Assembly: GCA_052386635.1 (NCBI GenBank)
Contig: JBQTJY010000028.1
Coordinates: 1 to 22,215, forward strand
DNA: 22,215 nucleotides
Origin: VHBM01 sp052386635
Lineage (GTDB): Archaea > Thermoproteota > Nitrososphaeria > Nitrososphaerales > Nitrosopumilaceae
Reading direction: 5' to 3'
Of the stretch, positions 13,341-21,184 are shown piece by piece (position 1 is the first letter of the stretch; the number at the start of each line of letters is the position of its first letter). The translations under genes and the position numbers were made by a program. The notes beneath the pieces were generated by a model. The model saw only the letters and a program-made list of their open reading frames with translations, ran no database searches and was not told the DNA's origin.

Positions 13341-13348
13341 TTTAATAA
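13341..13348 (+). promoter_or_regulatory. TATA box for purQ-purL-purF
   Basis: TTTAATAA is centred about 26 bases before the GTG at 13370, giving a leaderless purQ message separate from purS. The following genes overlap and are probably read from it. Confidence 0.55.
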
Positions 13349-13369
13349 CGCCTTGAATAATGGATAGCT

Positions 13370-14050
13370 GTGAAGGTTGGGGTCATAGTTTTCCCTGGGA
13401 GCAACTGCGATCGAGATATGTATCATGTCTTGACAGATGTATTCAAAGTCGATGCACAATATTTCTGGCATGAAAAAAAACTACCATCAAATTTAGACGC
13501 CATAATACTTCCTGGCGGCTTTTCATATGGAGATAGACTAAGAGCAGGAGTAATTGCAGCTCACAGCCCAGTGATTTCAGATGTAAAAAGACTTGCAAGC
13601 AGAGGAATGCCGGTTTTAGGAGTCTGTAATGGCTTTCAAATTCTTGTTGAGGCAGGATTACTGCCAGGTGTTTTGCTAAAAAATACATCACTTGGTTTTA
13701 TGTGCAAATGGACGCATCTGATTGTTGAAAATAACAAGACTCTGTTTACAAACAAGCTAAAGATTGGACAAAAAATTCCAATACCAATTGCAAATGGAGA
13801 GGGAAGATACTATGCAGATGAGCAAACGCTTGCAGAGCTAAAGAAAAACAATCAGATTGTCTTTAGATATGGTGAAGAAATTAACGGCTCTACTATGCGT
13901 ATTGCAGGTGTTTGTAACAAGGAAGGAAATGTTGTTGGCATGATGCCTCACCCTGAGAGAGCAGTTGAGCCACAAATCAATCCAATTGACTGCAAGCCAG
14001 CTTCGCTGATTTTTGAATCACTGTTTAATACAATTGGTGTAAGCCATTGA
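13370..14050 (+). CDS. purQ: FGAM synthase glutaminase subunit PurQ
   Basis: A 226-residue class I glutamine amidotransferase. VIVFPGSNCDRDMYHVL opens the protein. LPGGFSYGDRLRAGVIAA is the PurQ-specific loop. GVCNGFQILVEAGLLPG carries the nucleophile Cys86, and MMPHPERAVEP supplies His194 and Glu196 of the catalytic triad. It releases ammonia from glutamine and passes it to PurL. GTG start, supported by the TATA box at 13341. Its TGA overlaps the purL TTG start by four bases, which implies coupled translation in step with the complex. Confidence 0.95.
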   Translation: MKVGVIVFPGSNCDRDMYHVLTDVFKVDAQYFWHEKKLPSNLDAIILPGGFSYGDRLRAGVIAAHSPVISDVKRLASRGMPVLGVCNGFQILVEAGLLPGVLLKNTSLGFMCKWTHLIVENNKTLFTNKLKIGQKIPIPIANGEGRYYADEQTLAELKKNNQIVFRYGEEINGSTMRIAGVCNKEGNVVGMMPHPERAVEPQINPIDCKPASLIFESLFNTIGVSH

Positions 14051-16209
14051 GTCTTGAAAAGCAAGAATACGAATATCTTGAAAAAAAGATTGGACGAAAA
14101 CCAACAAAAACTGAGCTAAACATAATTGCAGCCGAATGGTCTGAGCACTGCTCATACAAGTCATCAAAAAAGCATCTAAAAACACTGCCAATGAAAGGAC
14201 CGCTGGTAATATCTGAGAAAGGCTTTGACTCTGGAGTTTTAGATGTTGGCGATGATTATATTGTCACAGTTCACATTGAAAGTCACAACCACCCATCAGC
14301 TGTTGAGCCATATGGAGGTGCTGCAACAGGAGTTGGTGGTGTAATACGAGACATTATTTCTGCTGGAACAAGACCCATTGCAATTCTTGACGGCCTTCGA
14401 TTCGGCAATATAGAAAAAGACCCTCATGCAAGGTGGCTTTTTAAAAATGCAGTAACTGGCATTGCAGATTATGGAAATTGTATTGGAATTCCAACAGTTG
14501 GTGGCGAAATAGAATTTGATGATTGTTATTCAAACTATGCACTAGTTGATGTAGCATCAATTGGCTTTGGAAAAAAGGACCGACTCATAAAAAATACTGC
14601 ACAAAAAGGAGACTTGGTTGTACTGCTTGGTGGTTCCACGGGAAGAGATGGAATAGGTGGTTCACAATTTGCATCCGACTCGCTAGAATCAGAAAACAGA
14701 TCAGCAGTACAGATTCCTGACCCGTTTATTGAAAAGCTAATCATTGAAGCAGTACTTGAGGCAAGAAATCAAAAGTGTATCAAAGCAGTAAAAGACCTGG
14801 GTGGTGGCGGCCTTTCATGTGCAATTTCAGAAACTGCTGATTCTCTTTCTATTGGAATTGAACTTGATGTAGATAATGTCCACACAAGAGAGCCTGGCAT
14901 GAGTCCAGATGAGATTATGATTTCAGAATCACAGGAAAGAATGCTGGTAATTACAGACAAGACAAAGCTAAAAACACTACAAGATATCTGCAAAAAATTT
15001 CATGTCACATGTTCTGTAATTGGAAATGTAAAAGACAATAAAATGATGCATGTAAAAAAGGAAAAAAATACACTTGCACTTCTTCCGGCAAATGTTGTTG
15101 CAAATGCCCCCTTGCTTGATAGGCCAACAAAAAAGCCAGCTTATCTAAAAGAAATTCAAAACGAAAAAAAACTCAAAACTCCCCATGACCTCTCACTTGT
15201 ACTTTTAAAATTGTTGTCCAGTCCAAACGTGGCAAGCAAGAGATGGGTATATGGACAGTATGATCATGAGGTTGGAATTAGAACTGTAATCAAGCCAGGC
15301 TATGATGCTGCTGTTTTGAGGCTTGATAACGGCAAGTTCTTGGCAGTCAAAATAGATGGAAACCCAAAGCATTGCTACATTGATCCTCGAGAGGGCGCAA
15401 CAGGCTGCTTTGAAGAAGCATGTCGCAATGTTGTATGTACTGGTGCAAAGCCAATAGGAATGGTAGATCATCTCCAATTTGGAAATCCAGAAGATCCAGA
15501 AATCTTTTGGACATTCATTGAGGCATTAAAGGGACTAGCAGACTATGCAAAACATTTTGATATCCCATGTGTTGGTGGAAAGGTCAGCTTTTACAACGAA
15601 ACTCCAAAAGGACCTATCAAGCCAACCCCAGTCATTGGAGTCTTGGGACTGATTGACAAAAATCCATTGCATACTAGCGTATCGCAAGGAAATGTGCTGA
15701 TTATTGTTGGCAAGACAAAAAATGAGCTTGGCGGCTCTGAATACTTTGAATACATTCATGGTTTTGTTGGGGGGAAATGTCCAAAGGTTGACTATAAAGA
15801 ATCAAAAGCAAATATGGATGCAGTACTTGCGCTTTTTAAAAAAGACCTGTTAAATGGCGCTCATGACTGCTCAAAGGGCGGAATCGCAGTGGCAGTGTCT
15901 GAGCTTTGCATGCAAAATAATGTTGGATGTAAGGTATCCTTGGAAAAAATTCCAAGCGAAAAACTTTCTCATGACAAGCTGCTTTTCTCAGAAAGCCACT
16001 CTAGATATTTGCTTGTTGCACAAAAACAAAATTTAACAAAAATCAAAAAAATACTAGCACAAAGTAATGTGTCATATGATGTAATTGGCAGCTTTGAAGG
16101 CGATCAAATTCAGTTCAAGGCAGGTTCTACAAATGTCATTGATCTAAGCGTTGATAAGGTACAAAAAAGATGGATGAGATCACTAGAGGATTTGGTCTTG
16201 CATGGTTAA
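14047..16209 (+). CDS. purL: FGAM synthase large subunit PurL
   Basis: A 720-residue small-type PurL, the length expected when PurS and PurQ are separate. AAEWSEHCSYKSSKKHLKTL (28-47) carries the active-site His34. ESHNHPSAVEPYGGAATGVG (78-97) is the ATP/FGAR-binding loop. GRDGIGGSQFAS and DLGGGGLSCAISETA follow in the first AIRS-like half. The second half repeats the arrangement (GCFEEACRNVVCTGAKPIGM; HDCSKGGIAVAVSELCM). It forms FGAM from FGAR using ammonia from PurQ. TTG start overlaps the purQ stop; its end overlaps purF by eight bases. Confidence 0.95.
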   Translation: MSLEKQEYEYLEKKIGRKPTKTELNIIAAEWSEHCSYKSSKKHLKTLPMKGPLVISEKGFDSGVLDVGDDYIVTVHIESHNHPSAVEPYGGAATGVGGVIRDIISAGTRPIAILDGLRFGNIEKDPHARWLFKNAVTGIADYGNCIGIPTVGGEIEFDDCYSNYALVDVASIGFGKKDRLIKNTAQKGDLVVLLGGSTGRDGIGGSQFASDSLESENRSAVQIPDPFIEKLIIEAVLEARNQKCIKAVKDLGGGGLSCAISETADSLSIGIELDVDNVHTREPGMSPDEIMISESQERMLVITDKTKLKTLQDICKKFHVTCSVIGNVKDNKMMHVKKEKNTLALLPANVVANAPLLDRPTKKPAYLKEIQNEKKLKTPHDLSLVLLKLLSSPNVASKRWVYGQYDHEVGIRTVIKPGYDAAVLRLDNGKFLAVKIDGNPKHCYIDPREGATGCFEEACRNVVCTGAKPIGMVDHLQFGNPEDPEIFWTFIEALKGLADYAKHFDIPCVGGKVSFYNETPKGPIKPTPVIGVLGLIDKNPLHTSVSQGNVLIIVGKTKNELGGSEYFEYIHGFVGGKCPKVDYKESKANMDAVLALFKKDLLNGAHDCSKGGIAVAVSELCMQNNVGCKVSLEKIPSEKLSHDKLLFSESHSRYLLVAQKQNLTKIKKILAQSNVSYDVIGSFEGDQIQFKAGSTNVIDLSVDKVQKRWMRSLEDLVLHG

Positions 16210-17635
16210 GGAAAATTGTGGTGTTGTAGGAATTTTTAGCATTGACGGACTGAATGTCATCCCGATGGTAATTGATGCGCTTCGTGCACTACAGCATCGA
16301 GGCCAAGAAGCCTGGGGAATCGCAGTACCAAAAAAACCACCACTAAAAAAACTGGGTCTTGTTTCAAACTCAGCATCCGAGTTTAAAGAAATTGCAAATG
16401 AATACCACTCATCAGCAGCTATTGGTCATGTAAGATACTCTACCATTGGAAAAAGCAATCTTGAGAATGCCCAGCCACTTAAGGTAAAGGATCTCTGCAT
16501 TGCACATAATGGAACCATATCAAATGTACAAGAATTAGCAAACATGGTTGGTGGCTGTTCATTTACTCCGCAAAACGCAAGTGATACTCTAGTTGCAGCC
16601 CAGCGCCTAGTTTCTCTGATATCAGAAAACGGAAAACTGGGAAAAGCACTAGCTGTTTTAAAAAATGAAATGGTTGGCTCGTATTGCTTTACATTTCTGT
16701 CTGATGATAATTCTGTTTATGCAGCACGTGACCCACGTGGCTTTAGACCGATGGTTCTAGGATACAAAGAAGAAAATAACACACACATTGTAGCATCAGA
16801 GTCTTCTGCCCTTATTGCAATTGGTGCAAGACTAATCCGTGATGTAAAGCCAGGCGAGCTAATCAAGTTTAGCAGAAACGGAATTGAAACTGAAATGTTT
16901 TCAGAAGAAAAATCACATGCCCATTGCTCATTTGAGTTTACCTACTTTGCACATCCAACAAGTAGAATGGAGGGGACAAACATTTACTTGGCAAGAAAAA
17001 GAATCGGCCAGTTTCTTGCAAAAAAGTTTCCATTAAAGGACGCAGATTTGGTAATTCCAGTACCAGACTCTGCAAGACCTGCAGCGTTAGGATATGCACA
17101 AGAGCTTGGAGTCCAATTTGATGAAGGCCTTCTAAAGGATCGTTACAGCAAGAAAGGACCACTGCGAAGCTTTATCGAGCCACACCAAAGTGACAGAATC
17201 GAAATAAACCGCTGGATAATACCAATAACTGAAATCATAGAAGGAAAACACGTAGTTGTAATAGACGACAGCCTTGTTCGTGGTACAAGCTCAAAAGCAA
17301 TAATCAAAGCACTAAGACGAGCTGGCGCAAAAAAAATTAGCATGCTTGTCACATATCCTCCAATTAGATATCCATGCTATGCAGGAATTGATTTTCCATC
17401 ACAAGAAGAACTTGCTACATATGTTGATGGAAAAGACCTATCTGAAAATGAAATTATTGAAAAGGTGAAAACTGAGATAGGTGCTGACTTTCTTGGGTAT
17501 AATGACTCTGAAAATCTTGCAAGAGCAGTAGGCATTCCACATGATTCACTGTGTTTTACCTGTTATACAGGAAACTATGAAACTCTTGGAATAAAGCCTA
17601 CCTTTAAGACAAGAATAGAAATGAAAGGCGAGTAG
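16202..17635 (+). CDS. purF: Amidophosphoribosyltransferase PurF
   Basis: A 477-residue PurF, first enzyme of purine synthesis (PRPP + glutamine to phosphoribosylamine). The five residues before Cys6 (MVKEN-CGVVGIF) are a short propeptide, cleaved so that Cys6 becomes the N-terminal nucleophile. ALQHRGQEAWGIA, RYSTIG and IAHNGTISN are glutaminase motifs. VVVIDDSLVRGTSSKAI (about 350-366) is the PRPP loop. Cys242, Cys392, Cys451 and Cys454 match the four [4Fe-4S] ligands of the B. subtilis-type enzyme, so an iron-sulphur cluster is likely. ATG start inside the end of purL. Confidence 0.95.
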   Translation: MVKENCGVVGIFSIDGLNVIPMVIDALRALQHRGQEAWGIAVPKKPPLKKLGLVSNSASEFKEIANEYHSSAAIGHVRYSTIGKSNLENAQPLKVKDLCIAHNGTISNVQELANMVGGCSFTPQNASDTLVAAQRLVSLISENGKLGKALAVLKNEMVGSYCFTFLSDDNSVYAARDPRGFRPMVLGYKEENNTHIVASESSALIAIGARLIRDVKPGELIKFSRNGIETEMFSEEKSHAHCSFEFTYFAHPTSRMEGTNIYLARKRIGQFLAKKFPLKDADLVIPVPDSARPAALGYAQELGVQFDEGLLKDRYSKKGPLRSFIEPHQSDRIEINRWIIPITEIIEGKHVVVIDDSLVRGTSSKAIIKALRRAGAKKISMLVTYPPIRYPCYAGIDFPSQEELATYVDGKDLSENEIIEKVKTEIGADFLGYNDSENLARAVGIPHDSLCFTCYTGNYETLGIKPTFKTRIEMKGE

Positions 17636-17640
17636 ACAAA

Positions 17641-17892
17641 ATGGAAACTGCATATGTATTAGTAAAAAGTGCGATTGCACATGAGATGGAAGTTATGAAT
17701 GATATTTTAAAAATCAATTATGTAAAAGAAGCAAAGGGAACGTTTGGTGTATATGACATCTTTGTAAAAATCGAAGCTCCAACCCAAAGAGACATTGAAA
17801 ACACCATAACAAAAAAAATTCGTAAAGTAAAAAACGTATTATCTACTACAACGCTTTCTGTTATTCCAGAACAAGACGGCAAATACTCTTAA
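17641..17892 (+). CDS. Stand-alone Lrp/AsnC effector-binding (RAM) domain
   Basis: An 83-residue protein consisting only of the C-terminal RAM domain of Lrp/AsnC regulators. TAYVLVKSAIAHEMEVMND, then VKEAKGTFGVYDIFVKIEA with the hallmark GxYD, then ENTITKKIRKVKNVLSTTTL. The DNA-binding helix-turn-helix is absent. Such SraA-like single domains bind amino acids and assemble as dimers or octamers, sometimes with full-length relatives. It begins five bases after purF, so it is made with the purine enzymes and may sense glutamine or another effector of the pathway (inference). Its TAA is part of the TATA box of the next gene. Confidence 0.85.
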   Translation: METAYVLVKSAIAHEMEVMNDILKINYVKEAKGTFGVYDIFVKIEAPTQRDIENTITKKIRKVKNVLSTTTLSVIPEQDGKYS

Positions 17893-17898
17893 AAATAA
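17890..17898 (+). promoter_or_regulatory. TATA box overlapping the stop of the RAM-domain gene
   Basis: TAAAAATAA begins with the TAA stop codon of the RAM-domain gene. It is centred 26 bases before the TTG at 17920, the spacing for a leaderless transcript. Confidence 0.45.
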
Positions 17899-17919
17899 GA
17901 TTATAGCATTATTTTCTAG

Positions 17920-18306
17920 TTGGGCACATACAAGATAATTTTAGCTGCAATGGCAGCGGCAATTGTCGTAATAGGTGTGGTTGTAGGAATTTCTCTATCA
18001 AAAGGAACATTTGCATCACAGCAGTACGAGATCTCAGTAGATCCTTTCAAAGACCCACAAAGCCTCTTCACGATGGCACGAGTAACAATTCAAAATACTG
18101 GCAGTGAACCATTGACAAATGTGAGGGCTAATTTTGGAGCAGGACAAATTCAAGAGCTAGGTACTCTAAAGCCAGGACAAAAGATCATAGTTTCTCCACC
18201 TTCAGACAATCCCATGGAATTTGTTATAGTTACTGCAGATGAAGGGATCTATGTAAATAAGGTCTACAGAATGCCAAGTAAAATGCCTGGCATGATGGGT
18301 TCCTAG
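17920..18306 (+). CDS. Membrane-anchored secreted-type protein, paralogue of the protein at 8,110
   Basis: A 128-residue protein with a hydrophobic N-terminal segment (KIILAAMAAAIVVIGVVVGI) followed by a small beta domain. MARVTIQNTGSEPLTNVRAN, FGAGQIQ, then LKPGQKIIVSP and VTADEGIYVNKVYRMP repeat in order the motifs of the 8,110 protein. The tail is Met/Pro-rich (SKMPGMMGS) and might bind a metal. It should sit outside the membrane. It lies between the RAM-domain gene and purC, with its own TATA-like box (17890-17898) that fits a leaderless TTG start. No link to purine synthesis is evident. The function is unknown. Confidence 0.75.
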   Translation: MGTYKIILAAMAAAIVVIGVVVGISLSKGTFASQQYEISVDPFKDPQSLFTMARVTIQNTGSEPLTNVRANFGAGQIQELGTLKPGQKIIVSPPSDNPMEFVIVTADEGIYVNKVYRMPSKMPGMMGS

Positions 18307-18310
18307 TATA

Positions 18311-18318
18311 AGTTAAAT
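18311..18318 (+). promoter_or_regulatory. TATA-like box for purC
   Basis: AGTTAAAT is centred about 28 bases before the TTG at 18343, giving purC its own leaderless promoter apart from the upstream secreted-type gene. It is a weak match. Confidence 0.35.
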
Positions 18319-18342
18319 GATCTTGATAGTAACAAAATCTGC

Positions 18343-19167
18343 TTGAAGTTTATCGGTTCAGGAAAGGTAAAGGATGTCTATGATCTTGAGGATGGCACTT
18401 TACTTTTCAAGTTTAGTGACCGTGTTTCTGCGTATGATGTAAAGTTCAAAAACGAGATTCCAAAAAAAGGTGAGGTGTTATGCAAGTTTGCAGAGTTTTG
18501 GTTTAACGAACTAAAGGTTCCAAATCATTTTGTAAAAACGAAATCAAAGACAGAGATGATTGTTAAAAAAATGAAAATGCTTCCAATAGAGTGTGTTGTA
18601 AGAGGATACTTTTACGGTAGTCTTGTAAGCCGATGGAAAAGTGGTGAAGTCAAACTACCAAATGACACAGATACAAGACTTGCTGCAAAGCTAGTAGAAC
18701 CAATATTTGATCCTACAACAAAGTCAACTCATGACATACCAATTGACAAGGCTGTAGCACTAGAACAAAACCTTGTAACAGAAGGAGAGTTTGACTGGTT
18801 ATCTGAAACCTCGATTAAAATATACAACAAAATGGTTGGAATAGCAGATTCTGCAGGATTTATCTTGGCTGACCTAAAGTTGGAGTTTGGCAAACTTGAT
18901 GGCAAAATCACTTTAGGCGATTCGATAGGTCCTGACGAATACAGGTTGTGGCCAAAGAGCACTTATGAAGTTGGCAAGATACAAGAAGCCTATGACAAGC
19001 AGTTGCTACGAGACTGGCTTACGGCAAACGGATATCAAAAACAGTTTGAAGATGCCAGAACAAGGGGTGAAGAACCTGTGGCACCTAAAATCCCTCAAAA
19101 TCTGATAAGCAAGATGACTGAGCGATACGTTATTGCATACGAAAGACTGACTGGTCACTCACTATAA
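18343..19167 (+). CDS. purC: SAICAR synthetase PurC
   Basis: A 274-residue SAICAR synthetase. FIGSGKVKDVYDLEDGTLLF (3-22) is the ATP-binding glycine loop. SDRVSAYDVKFKNEIPKKGE, ECVVRGYFYGSLVSRW and PIFDPTTKSTHDIPI are substrate-binding signatures. LADLKLEFGKLDGKITLGDS and IGPDEYRLWP carry the metal-binding acidic residues. The enzyme joins aspartate to CAIR using ATP. TTG start. The length is within the normal range, with a C-terminal extension of about 40 residues (EEPVAPKIPQNLISKMTERY and following). It closes the purine cluster. Confidence 0.95.
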   Translation: MKFIGSGKVKDVYDLEDGTLLFKFSDRVSAYDVKFKNEIPKKGEVLCKFAEFWFNELKVPNHFVKTKSKTEMIVKKMKMLPIECVVRGYFYGSLVSRWKSGEVKLPNDTDTRLAAKLVEPIFDPTTKSTHDIPIDKAVALEQNLVTEGEFDWLSETSIKIYNKMVGIADSAGFILADLKLEFGKLDGKITLGDSIGPDEYRLWPKSTYEVGKIQEAYDKQLLRDWLTANGYQKQFEDARTRGEEPVAPKIPQNLISKMTERYVIAYERLTGHSL

Positions 19168-19464
19168 CTCGAATTTTCCCAAATCGTCTAAAGTTACAAT
19201 TGTTGATTTTTGACATTATGATGCTTGTCTACCATACAATTTCCCACAATCTGCCTTTTTTGTTATTTTTTGCTAGTTTATTGTATTGCTACAGCTTTGA
19301 TAGTATCAATGGAATAATTATGATTATGCACCTATATTCTTTGTAGCATATGACATTTCAATTGTAGTATAACTATGATTGCTGTAGTGAAGAAAAATTA
19401 ATGCGATTGGCCAAAAAATATGATGTGAGGATCTTTTAGCTTATTTCTTGACTCTATTCTAAAC
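19168..19464. other. Spacer of about 300 bases after purC
   Basis: AT-rich spacer with T-runs (for example CTGCCTTTTTTGTTATTTTT near 19251) that may end the purC transcript. It contains no tRNA fold that I can see. CTTATTTCTT near 19439-19448 is placed as a TATA box for the ATG at 19465. I see nothing else that I can support. Confidence 0.5.
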
Positions 19465-19977
19465 ATGTCAACGCTTCTTGAAAAGCCAGTAAGGGTAAGC
19501 CGAATTGTTACAACAACAACTGACCAGGCCCGCGCAATCGAGGATCCTGCACGTGCAAAAGTTCTTGAGATTTTGTACAAAAAGGAGCTTAGCGCAGAAC
19601 AAATCCTAGATGAGCTAAAAAAGTCAGGTTACAAAAAGGCATTAACAACGATGCGTCATCACTTGGATATTCTCAAAGAATCCGGTCTAATTGAAATTGT
19701 AAGAATCGAAGAAGCTAGAGGTGCGATTACAAAATTCTATGGAACATCAACAAAGTTTTTGGGATTTGATCTGCCAAAAGATTTTGATGTAAAGTATGCA
19801 TCGCTTGTAAAAACAACAAGTGGCAAAATCGAAAAACTGCTAAAAAATATCTCGCAAAAAACTGCAACCAAAAACTCAAAATCCGAACATGACAGCTACA
19901 GCCAGTATCTTACCTTTGAAATCATAAATCGCGCAATTACTGAAATCCTAGAAAACTCACACCAAAATTCTAAGTGA
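19465..19977 (+). CDS. ArsR-like winged-helix transcriptional regulator
   Basis: A 170-residue DNA-binding protein. The winged helix covers about residues 20-95. AIEDPARAKVLEILYKKELS is the first helix pair. AEQILDELKKSGYKKALTTM then RHHLDILKESGLIEIVRIEE are the turn and recognition helix, and the wing is ARGAITKFYG. The C-terminal part is helical and probably dimerises. No metal-site cysteines are seen, so it is unlikely to be a classic arsenic or metal sensor. ATG start. It converges on the DUF371 gene with an eight-base overlap. Target genes are unknown. Confidence 0.85.
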   Translation: MSTLLEKPVRVSRIVTTTTDQARAIEDPARAKVLEILYKKELSAEQILDELKKSGYKKALTTMRHHLDILKESGLIEIVRIEEARGAITKFYGTSTKFLGFDLPKDFDVKYASLVKTTSGKIEKLLKNISQKTATKNSKSEHDSYSQYLTFEIINRAITEILENSHQNSK

Positions 19978-20386
19978 CTTCGATCACAAAAGTTCCCCTT
20001 GTTTCCGGGTCTTGCAAAACTTTGATCATTTTTTTTGGAATTGAGCTTGATGCTTTGTCGCATCCAATAGCAAGAGTTCTTGGGCAAACAAACTTGCTTT
20101 TTCTTAACACTATATCATGTAGATGAGACAATTTTAGATCCTTGCTTCCATAGCCATTTACCGTAAATGATTGACCATCTACAATAATTGAAAACTTTAT
20201 TTTTGCGCTTGGATCGCGAATTTCTTTTTTTAGCTTTGTTGGTAATCCATTACATCCACATGACGCATTTACTCCAACTATACAATCGCCACTTATTGTT
20301 AGCTTGGATTCTGTTGTGATCTCAATTGTATTTTGGTGCAGTGCTGTTATGTTTTTGTGCCCAGTAAATGGAATTTCAAATCGCAC
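19970..20386 (-). CDS. DUF371 family protein
   Basis: A 138-residue archaeal protein. The motifs FTGHKNITALHQNTIEITTE, CIVGVNASCGCNGLPTKLKK and HLHDIVLRKSKFVCPRTLAI then GCDKASSSI are typical of DUF371, a compact beta-rich family found in archaea with unknown function. It has five cysteines, three of them in CIVGVNASCGC, which could form a metal or redox site. GTG start at 20386, lying within GCACA-TTT-TGTGC (20383-20395). It is divergent from the proteasome gene, with a TATA element apparently shared between the two. Confidence 0.8.
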   Translation of the reverse strand: MRFEIPFTGHKNITALHQNTIEITTESKLTISGDCIVGVNASCGCNGLPTKLKKEIRDPSAKIKFSIIVDGQSFTVNGYGSKDLKLSHLHDIVLRKSKFVCPRTLAIGCDKASSSIPKKMIKVLQDPETRGTFVIEVT

Positions 20387-20404
20387 ATTTTGTGCATAAC
20401 TAGA

Positions 20405-20414
20405 CTTAAATTAA
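20405..20414. promoter_or_regulatory. Possible shared TATA element for DUF371 and psmA
   Basis: CTTAAATTAA lies about 25 bases from the GTG of the minus-strand DUF371 gene (20386) and about 29 bases from the psmA ATG (20439). One AT-rich element could direct leaderless transcription both ways. Confidence 0.45.
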
Positions 20415-20438
20415 ACTTTCAAAGCATTGAAAACAAAA

Positions 20439-21176
20439 ATGATGCCGCAACAACAAGGCTATGATAGAGCCATTACTGTTTTTTCACCAGATGGTAGATT
20501 GTATCAAGTTGAATATGCAATTGAAACTGTCAGGCGTGGAACACTTGCAGTTGGCATAAAAAATAAAGAGGGTATAATTATCGCAGTTGAAGAAAAACCA
20601 AGAAAGCTTCAGATTTCAGAAACAGCTCAGAAAATTTTCAAAGTAGATGAACACATTGGAGTTGCAGCTGCAGGATACATTCCAGATGCACGAAGTCAAG
20701 TTGACAATGCAAGATTTTTCTCACAAAGTAGCAGAATGATTTACGATGAGCCAGTAGAGGTAGAGACTATAGCAAAACATCTAGCAGATCAGTGTCAACA
20801 ATTCACACAGTATGCAGGTGTAAGGCCTTTTGGAGTTGCACTAATAATTGGTGGTGTTGACGAACATGGAAGCTCGCTTTATCTTACTGATCCAAGTGGA
20901 ACCTACATTGCATATGATGCAGTTTCAATTGGTTCCGGTTCTGATGTTGTAGCAGACTTTCTTGAAAAATCATACAATCCAAATATATCACTTGATGATG
21001 CAGGTGCACTTGCAGTAGCTGCAATTTATTTGGTAAGTGAAGAAAAGGAAGGATCAAAACATATCAAAATGTCACAGGTAAAATCTGATACAAAAAGATT
21101 TGAAATAATTCCAGAAGATCAGATTGCAAAGTATGCAAAGGTTGCAAAACAGAAATACCCTTCTGAGAAAAAATAA
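20439..21176 (+). CDS. psmA: 20S proteasome alpha subunit
   Basis: A 245-residue archaeal alpha subunit. GYDRAITVFSPDGRLYQVEY is the diagnostic N-terminal signature and gate region. The Ntn-type core follows (RRGTLAVGIKNKEGIIIAVE; VGVAAAGYIPDAR-like strand; FGVALIIGGVDEHGSSLYLT). It forms the outer rings of the 20S particle and controls substrate entry with the PAN or related ATPase. I chose the ATG at 20439, which gives six residues before GYDRA as in other archaea and suits the TATA element at 20405; a TTG at 20427 would add four residues. The SPOUT methyltransferase gene follows after eight bases. Confidence 0.95.
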   Translation: MMPQQQGYDRAITVFSPDGRLYQVEYAIETVRRGTLAVGIKNKEGIIIAVEEKPRKLQISETAQKIFKVDEHIGVAAAGYIPDARSQVDNARFFSQSSRMIYDEPVEVETIAKHLADQCQQFTQYAGVRPFGVALIIGGVDEHGSSLYLTDPSGTYIAYDAVSIGSGSDVVADFLEKSYNPNISLDDAGALAVAAIYLVSEEKEGSKHIKMSQVKSDTKRFEIIPEDQIAKYAKVAKQKYPSEKK

Positions 21177-21184
21177 ACTTACTC

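Noticed and set aside
19218..19346. 42-residue hydrophobic frame in the spacer after purC
   Set aside because: No promoter at a fitting distance, T-rich spacer composition explains the hydrophobic residues, and no basic anchor residues are present.
19465..19977. Arsenic- or metal-sensing ArsR
   Set aside because: The winged helix is present but metal-binding cysteine motifs are absent and no arsenic genes are near.
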